Below the pieces are notes generated by a model, which searched no databases, had not been told where the DNA came from, and saw only the letters and a program-made list of their open reading frames with translations. A stretch of DNA of 16,217 bases from an uncultured Eubacteriales bacterium. Lineage in GTDB: Bacteria; Bacillota; Clostridia; Christensenellales; CAG-917. Position numbers and translations under genes: made by a program. Shown here piece after piece: positions 11,916 to 16,217 of this stretch (the first letter of the stretch is position 1; the number at the start of each line of letters is the position of its first letter). Location of the stretch: NCBI GenBank assembly GCA_900551145.1, contig URUQ01000014.1, forward strand, positions 1 to 16,217. The letters are read 5' to 3'.

Positions 11916-11943
11916 GAAAACCTCGCATAATTGCGAGGTTTTC
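11916..11943. terminator. Bidirectional intrinsic terminator between convergent genes
   Basis: A perfect 12-bp stem, GAAAACCTCGCA (11916-11927) with TGCGAGGTTTTC (11932-11943), around the loop TAAT. T4 follows the GC-rich part on each strand. It separates the membrane-protein gene from the convergent DUF1508 gene. A second 7-bp hairpin, CAATCGA/TCGATTG (11997-12015), lies just after the DUF1508 stop but has no T-run. Confidence 0.9.
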
Positions 11944-12026
11944 ATTTGCTTTTATCAGGTTTGTACGGCCTGCGATTTTGTGCAGATAACATCTATCAAT
12001 CGATTTCGTCGATTGCCGATTTACGA

Positions 12027-13637
12027 TTACCAGAGGTTGTCGTTTCTTACGATTGCGCAACCCTTGCTTGCTCTGCCGACTGCCGCAATGCCGTTCTTTG
12101 CACCGCTGATGTCCGCGTAACCGTCGTTGGTGGTTGCGATAAGGCTTCCGTTGGTTGCGTAGAGGCGGAGACGATATTCGCCTTTTTTATCAAGATAGAT
12201 TTCCCATTTGGGGAATTTGAGGGTTTCGTAATTCTTTAAGGTTTGGTTTTCGATAGGTGCTTTTTCTGCGTTGTTGATGATGCTTTGTATACCGATCTTT
12301 GCCGCACCGAGAGTGGTATAAGCTTGTGCGCCGATTGCCACGACTCTGAAATTGGCAGAGTAGAGTTTGAACACGAAGTTGCCTTTGTCCGTCTTTTTGA
12401 TGACGTATTTGCCGTGCATTTTGCCTTCGCCCTCGACGATAACGGTCTCGTCGCTATTAGCTTTTGCGGTGGTTTTGGTCGCTTTGGTTTCTTTTTCGGG
12501 GACTTCTTCCTTTACCGCTTTTGCCTTGGGTGCGTTTTCTTCTTTTACGGGTTCGGTCTTGGTTGCTTTGACCGTCTTGGTCGTCTTTGCTTCGTCTTTT
12601 GTGGATTTGTCGGTTGCTTTTGCCACTTTCTTTTCCTCCGTAGAATTGTCTTGTGTATTCTCAACTTTTGTTGACTTTTTGGGTGTGGATTTCTTTGCCG
12701 TCGCTTTCTTGGGCTCGACTTCTTGTTTTTCCTCTTCTGCTTTTGCATCTTTGGACGCAGTTGTCTTTGCGGGTTTTGCAACTACAGCAACCGCCCATAA
12801 ATCTTCTGATTTTTCTTGTTTTTTCTTGGTGGAAACGATTTTTGTCTTTGCGGGTTGCTCGACTTCGAAACTCGTTTCGAACAATGCTTCGTTTACGTTT
12901 CTGCCGTTTTTGAGATTTATATTTGTGTTCGAAGTAGCAACGTGTGCGATGTCTTGCGCGGGCTCTTCTTTCTTGACCGCTTTCTTTCTCGGTTTCTTGG
13001 GCGTGGCGGGTTTGACCTCTTCTTGCACCTCGCCTTGTACCGCTTCTTCGGAAGCGACTTCTTGATTTACTTCCTCGACGTTTTGTTGAGGTTCTTCAAC
13101 CACTACTTGTTCTTGTTGAGCCTCTTGTACGACTTGCTCGATGGGTTCTTCGATAGCGACGTCTTGAACGGGTCGTTCCTCAACCGATTCAACGTTTTCC
13201 TCGCTTACAGTGTCAACGGTGGCGATATCTTGCACGTTTTCTTGAACGTCTTCCGCTTGGGGTTCTTCAACGGTTTCGACCTCTTGCGTTTGCTCGGACG
13301 CCTCGTTCACGGTTTCGTCGTTTTGTGCGTCGTCTGTGAGGGTGGGCTCTTCGACGGGTTCTTCCACGTTTTTAACGTCTTGTGTTTCGTCTTGAACGTC
13401 GGAATCTTTCTCGTCGACGACTTGTCCAGCGGGTTCGTCTTGCGCCGTTTCTACCGTCTCAGGCTCTTGGACGGACTCTTGCTCAATAGGCTCGTCTGCC
13501 ACGTCTTGAGCGGGAGCAGGGGATACTTCTTCGCTATTTCCGTTGTCTGAAATATGTACGAGAGTGCCGACGGGCGCGTCGGGGTCGTCGTCTACGATTT
13601 CGCTTTCCAAAAATTCGATTTCATCAAAATTTACCAT
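12027..13637 (-). CDS. Acidic/basic low-complexity protein with two C-terminal DUF1508 (YegP-like) repeats
   Basis: A 536-residue protein in three parts. Residues 1 to about 208 are strongly acidic and repetitive (Glu, Val, Gln, Pro; many V-E-E-P and Q-E-V units). Residues about 209-400 are Lys/Ala/Thr-rich with histone H1-like stretches (KKPRKKAVKK, KKATAKKSTPKK). Residues about 409-457 and 476-529 are two DUF1508 repeats: the first has GKYVIKKTDKGNFVFKLYSAN, the second KWEIYLDKKGEYRLRLYATNG, each followed by an A/G-rich helix (AAKIGIQSI; AKNGIAAV). DUF1508 has no firmly known function. No signal peptide or membrane segment is visible, so it is probably cytosolic and possibly nucleoid-associated (inference). 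Start chosen at ATG 13637: GGAGG (13649-13653) lies 11 nt upstream, a rather long spacer. The gene is divergent from pcrA. Confidence 0.9.
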   Translation of the reverse strand: MVNFDEIEFLESEIVDDDPDAPVGTLVHISDNGNSEEVSPAPAQDVADEPIEQESVQEPETVETAQDEPAGQVVDEKDSDVQDETQDVKNVEEPVEEPTLTDDAQNDETVNEASEQTQEVETVEEPQAEDVQENVQDIATVDTVSEENVESVEERPVQDVAIEEPIEQVVQEAQQEQVVVEEPQQNVEEVNQEVASEEAVQGEVQEEVKPATPKKPRKKAVKKEEPAQDIAHVATSNTNINLKNGRNVNEALFETSFEVEQPAKTKIVSTKKKQEKSEDLWAVAVVAKPAKTTASKDAKAEEEKQEVEPKKATAKKSTPKKSTKVENTQDNSTEEKKVAKATDKSTKDEAKTTKTVKATKTEPVKEENAPKAKAVKEEVPEKETKATKTTAKANSDETVIVEGEGKMHGKYVIKKTDKGNFVFKLYSANFRVVAIGAQAYTTLGAAKIGIQSIINNAEKAPIENQTLKNYETLKFPKWEIYLDKKGEYRLRLYATNGSLIATTNDGYADISGAKNGIAAVGRASKGCAIVRNDNLW

Positions 13638-13707
13638 AAAAATAAATTCCTCCGCGCGGAAAACAGAAGAATTTTTGCAACAAAAAACTCCTCTATAATC
13701 CAATATA

Positions 13708-13736
13708 AATATATGTTAGCACATTTAATTTGTTAA
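13708..13736 (-). promoter_or_regulatory. Candidate promoter of the DUF1508 gene
   Basis: On the minus strand: TTAACA (13731-13736), 17-base spacer, TATATT (13708-13713), each 5/6 to consensus. The leader is about 64 nt and ends in a 10-bp palindrome TCCGCGCGGA (13651-13660) that overlaps the SD and might limit ribosome access. Confidence 0.55.
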
Positions 13737-13758
13737 ATCAATATTTTTTGCATTGAAA

Positions 13759-13777
13759 TTGGGGTATTATGCCCCAA
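13759..13777. promoter_or_regulatory. Inverted repeat between divergent DUF1508 and pcrA promoters
   Basis: TTGGGG (13759-13764) and CCCCAA (13772-13777) flank TATTATG. The repeat lies midway between the two predicted -35 boxes (13736 on the minus strand, 13782 on the plus strand). It has no T-run on either strand, so an operator is more likely than a terminator. Confidence 0.45.
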
Positions 13778-13781
13778 AAAA

Positions 13782-13810
13782 TTGATAATTTGCACAATAT
13801 GTGGTATAGT
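13782..13810 (+). promoter_or_regulatory. sigma-A-type promoter of pcrA with extended -10
   Basis: TTGATA (13782-13787), 17-base spacer, TATAGT (13805-13810), with TG at 13802-13803 forming an extended -10. The predicted start near 13817 gives a leader of about 42 nt. Confidence 0.75.
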
Positions 13811-13858
13811 TGAGCCAAAGAGACGTTTTTGTCGCATAAGGCGGTGTATCATATAGAT

Positions 13859-16108
13859 ATGAGCGAAATAAGACTTAATCCACAGCAACAAGAAGCCGTA
13901 AACGCAGTTGAAGGCCCCATTCTCGTCATAGCGGGTGCGGGTAGCGGAAAAACGCGCGTTTTGACCGCGCGTATTTGCCATCTGATAGAGATCGGCGTTG
14001 ATCCGTACAATATTCTTGCAATCACGTTTACCAATAAGGCGGCAAACGAGATGAAAGAGCGTATAGACAAGCAACTCGGCTATTCAAACGTATGGACGAG
14101 TACCTTCCACTCGATGTGCGCGCGCATACTTCGTATGGATTGCGAGCGTATCGGCTATTCCAAAGATTTTACCATTTATACCGACCTTGAAAGCGAAAGA
14201 GTGGTAAAGCGCGTTCTCACCGCCTATCCGCAAGCTGATCCCAAGAGAAAGGGTGATTATTTGTGGCATATTTCTCGGGCGAAAACGCTCGCGATGTCAC
14301 CCGAGGATTACTATCGGGCAATCGAAAAAGACGACAACGACGCATACAATATTTTTGAAGTCTACAAGCGTTACGAGGCAGAACTCAAACAATGCAACTG
14401 CCTCGATTTCGACGATTTGCTTTTGAAGACGGTGGAACTTTTCAAGACTTGCCCCGACGTGTTGGAACGCTATCAAAATCGTTTCAAATACATCAACGTG
14501 GACGAGTTCCAAGATACCAACAAACTTCAATACGACATTGTGAAAATGTTGTCAAAAAAGTACGGCAATTTGTTTGTTGTCGGTGACGAAGACCAATCCA
14601 TTTACAGTTGGCGCGGCGCGGAAATTCGCAATATTTTGGATTTTCCAAAGGATTTTCCCGCTGCAAAGGTTTTCAAGTTAGAACAAAACTATCGCAGTAC
14701 CACGTCTATACTAAAAGCCGCAAACAACGTCATCAAAAACAACGCCAATCGCAACGAAAAGACGCTTTGGAGCGAGATTAAAGACGACAATAGCATCGAG
14801 TATTACGAGGCGTACAACGACCGTGACGAGGCAACCAACGTCGCAAGAGCGATAAACACCTTGCACAGAAACGGCGCAAGTTATTCGGAAATGGCAATTT
14901 TGGTGCGCGCAAACTCCGTCACTCGTCAGTTTGAAGAGGAACTCAATTTACACGGAATACCTTACAAGGTATTCGGCGGTTTCCGCTTCTACGAGCGCAA
15001 GGAAATCAAGGACACGCTCGCGTACGTGCGTTTGGCTATAAATCCTAGCGACAACGACAGTATTTTGCGTGTCGTTAACTACCCGAAACGCGGAATAGGC
15101 AATACCGCCGTGCAAGAAATGCAAGACGTTGCCAAGGCGCACGGGTTTACCTTCTTCCAAGTGCTGCTCAATCCCGATATGCTTACGCCTTCGACGGCAA
15201 AGAAACTTGCGCCTTTTACGGAAATTGCAATGGATTTGGTCAAGTTTTCAAAAGAGATGAAAGCAACCGAATTCGTGCAATACGTTATCCGCCGAAGCGG
15301 ACTTGAAAATGCACTCGCGACGAGCGGTGACGTCGAGGACGAAAACAGATTGGAGAATATCGAAGAACTCGTCAACGCCGTGCAACAGTTCGAGCAAGAC
15401 AACAAAGAGTCGAGTATATCCGACTTTATGCAGTCCGTCGCACTCGTTTCCGACACCGACGAAATGTCAAACGAGGACTACGTGACGATTGCAACGATAC
15501 ACGCCGTCAAAGGACTCGAATTCGATTACGTGTTTATCGTTGCGCTCGAAGACGGAATATTCCCGACTCAAAAATCAATAACCGCAGGGGACGTTGAGGA
15601 AGAACGCAGGCTTATGTACGTCGCAATTACGCGCGCCCGTAAAAAACTGTTTATACTCAACGCACGCCAACGCTATCGTTTCGGCAAGACGGAATATTAT
15701 CCGAAGAGCCGTTTCATAGGTGAGATGAGTGGATTTAAACAATCCGTGCGCTATGCAAACTCCGATTATTCCGCCAACTCTTTCACAAACGAAAATCGTA
15801 TTAAACTCGGCGCAAACAATCCGTCGTCGCAATCTTTCAAAAAGAGCTTGTCCAACGGATTCGATAAATCGTCACTCACGTCCGCTCAAAAGAAACCGCA
15901 ATCAGATGCAGATTATTCGCAATTTGCAAAAGACGTTATCGTGGAGCACTCCAAATTCGGTCGCGGTATAATCATACAAACTACGGGAGACGGTGATGAC
16001 AAGATTGCCTCGATTGCGTTTAAGGGGCTCGGTGTTAAGCGCTTTGCGCTTGCAATTGCGGCTTCCAACCTCAAAGTTATAGCAAAAGGGGATATTGACG
16101 ATAACTAA
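13859..16108 (+). CDS. pcrA: ATP-dependent DNA helicase PcrA (UvrD/Rep superfamily 1)
   Basis: A 3'-5' DNA helicase for nucleotide excision repair, rolling-circle replication and clearing of stalled complexes. The 749-residue product has all SF1A motifs: LNPQQQEAV (Q motif, 6-14), Walker A AGAGSGKT (25-32), TFTNKAANEM (Ia, 56-65), STFHS (81-85), VDEFQDT (motif II, 214-220), VGDEDQSIYSWRGA (III, 241-254), LEQNYRST (IV, 274-281), IATIHAVKGLEFDYV (V, 544-558) and MYVAITRARKKL (VI, 586-597). A low-complexity Ser/Asn linker (about 625-690) leads to the C-terminal tudor-like domain VEHSKFGRG...IAFKGLGVKRFAL (about 695-733). This domain binds RNA polymerase in Bacillota PcrA (known for the family). 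Start chosen at ATG 13859 because family members begin a few residues before LNPxQ; the SD is weak (GGTG, 12 nt upstream). ligA follows 31 bp downstream, as in Bacillus. Confidence 0.97.
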   Translation: MSEIRLNPQQQEAVNAVEGPILVIAGAGSGKTRVLTARICHLIEIGVDPYNILAITFTNKAANEMKERIDKQLGYSNVWTSTFHSMCARILRMDCERIGYSKDFTIYTDLESERVVKRVLTAYPQADPKRKGDYLWHISRAKTLAMSPEDYYRAIEKDDNDAYNIFEVYKRYEAELKQCNCLDFDDLLLKTVELFKTCPDVLERYQNRFKYINVDEFQDTNKLQYDIVKMLSKKYGNLFVVGDEDQSIYSWRGAEIRNILDFPKDFPAAKVFKLEQNYRSTTSILKAANNVIKNNANRNEKTLWSEIKDDNSIEYYEAYNDRDEATNVARAINTLHRNGASYSEMAILVRANSVTRQFEEELNLHGIPYKVFGGFRFYERKEIKDTLAYVRLAINPSDNDSILRVVNYPKRGIGNTAVQEMQDVAKAHGFTFFQVLLNPDMLTPSTAKKLAPFTEIAMDLVKFSKEMKATEFVQYVIRRSGLENALATSGDVEDENRLENIEELVNAVQQFEQDNKESSISDFMQSVALVSDTDEMSNEDYVTIATIHAVKGLEFDYVFIVALEDGIFPTQKSITAGDVEEERRLMYVAITRARKKLFILNARQRYRFGKTEYYPKSRFIGEMSGFKQSVRYANSDYSANSFTNENRIKLGANNPSSQSFKKSLSNGFDKSSLTSAQKKPQSDADYSQFAKDVIVEHSKFGRGIIIQTTGDGDDKIASIAFKGLGVKRFALAIAASNLKVIAKGDIDDN

Positions 16109-16123
16109 CGAATGAGTTATAAT
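16095..16123 (+). promoter_or_regulatory. Internal promoter of ligA overlapping the end of pcrA
   Basis: TTGACG (16095-16100, inside the last codons of pcrA), 17-base spacer, perfect TATAAT (16118-16123). A start near 16130 would leave a leader of only about 10 nt beginning at the SD GGTGA (16130-16134). It allows ligA to be transcribed apart from pcrA. Confidence 0.6.
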
Positions 16124-16139
16124 TTGGTCGGTGAATTTT

Positions 16140-16217
16140 ATGGATAAACTTGCAAGAATGAAAGAACTTGTCGCAACTCTCAACGAGTGGGCAAGACTAT
16201 ATTACGAAGAGGACGCT
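16140..16217 (+). CDS. ligA: NAD-dependent DNA ligase LigA, N-terminal fragment (cut by window end)
   Basis: Only 26 codons are present. The peptide starts MDKLARMKELVATLNEW and continues ARLYYEEDA. This matches the N-terminal Ia helices of bacterial NAD-dependent ligases, which have L-x-x-L-x-x-W/Y-x-x-x-Y-Y-x-x-D before the adenylation domain and which bind the NMN half of NAD. The position directly after pcrA is the conserved pcrA-ligA order of Bacillota and supports the call. SD GGTGA (16130-16134) lies five bases before the ATG. The adenylation lysine (KxDG), OB fold, zinc finger and BRCT domain lie beyond the window. Confidence 0.82.
   Translation, partial: MDKLARMKELVATLNEWARLYYEEDA

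Noticed and set aside
11997..12015. CAATCGA/TCGATTG hairpin after the DUF1508 gene as its terminator
   Set aside because: Has no T-run on the minus strand; the nearby 11916-11943 hairpin explains termination better.

Overview
This is a 16.2 kb piece of ordinary housekeeping chromosome, most likely from an uncultured, probably anaerobic member of the Bacillota (Clostridia-like). Supporting signs are strong Shine-Dalgarno (SD) sites, near-consensus sigma-A-type promoters, a pcrA-ligA gene pair, a long Rho with an N-terminal insertion, a flavodiiron protein fused to flavin reductase and rubredoxin, and a surface nuclease with clostridial-style CxxC repeats. The first 16 bases are the end of the Tn5/Nextera mosaic-end adapter. 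The window therefore starts at the raw end of an assembled contig, probably metagenomic, and the first five codons of the first open frame are not biological.

Layout. (1) 17-268: 3' end of hemW. (2) 334-2207: a promoter, then a PRPP synthetase and a UlaG-like metallo-beta-lactamase-fold hydrolase 20 bp apart. (3) 2216-5098: a hairpin, rho, and a lipoprotein alkaline phosphatase, closed by a bidirectional terminator at 5142-5173. (4) 5214-7898, minus strand: a large secreted and membrane-anchored endonuclease I with Ig-like domains and four cysteine repeats. It is divergent from (5) 8116-9906, the flavodiiron-flavin reductase-rubredoxin fusion. (6) 10009-10379, minus strand: tRNA-Ser(GGA) with its terminator, preceded by a 51-bp tandem repeat that copies the first nine bases of the tRNA, and by a possible promoter and structured leader. 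(7) 10651-11884: a GNAT acetyltransferase and a four-helix membrane protein. (8) 12027-13637, minus strand: an acidic/basic low-complexity protein ending in two DUF1508 (YegP-like) repeats. It is divergent from (9) 13859-16217, pcrA followed by the start of ligA, which has its own promoter inside the pcrA-ligA junction.

Working together: prs feeds nucleotide synthesis, rho ends transcription, and pcrA/ligA serve DNA repair and replication. The flavodiiron protein removes O2 or NO. The alkaline phosphatase and the endonuclease are both exported and convergent, and together could scavenge phosphate and nucleotides from extracellular DNA (inference).

No CRISPR array, prophage, insertion sequence, toxin-antitoxin or recognisable defence system is visible. 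The most unusual points are the tRNA-Ser repeat region, the missing zinc-ligand histidine in the alkaline phosphatase, the contrasting glutamine codon use of the flavodiiron gene, the architecture of the DUF1508 protein, and the adapter remnant.
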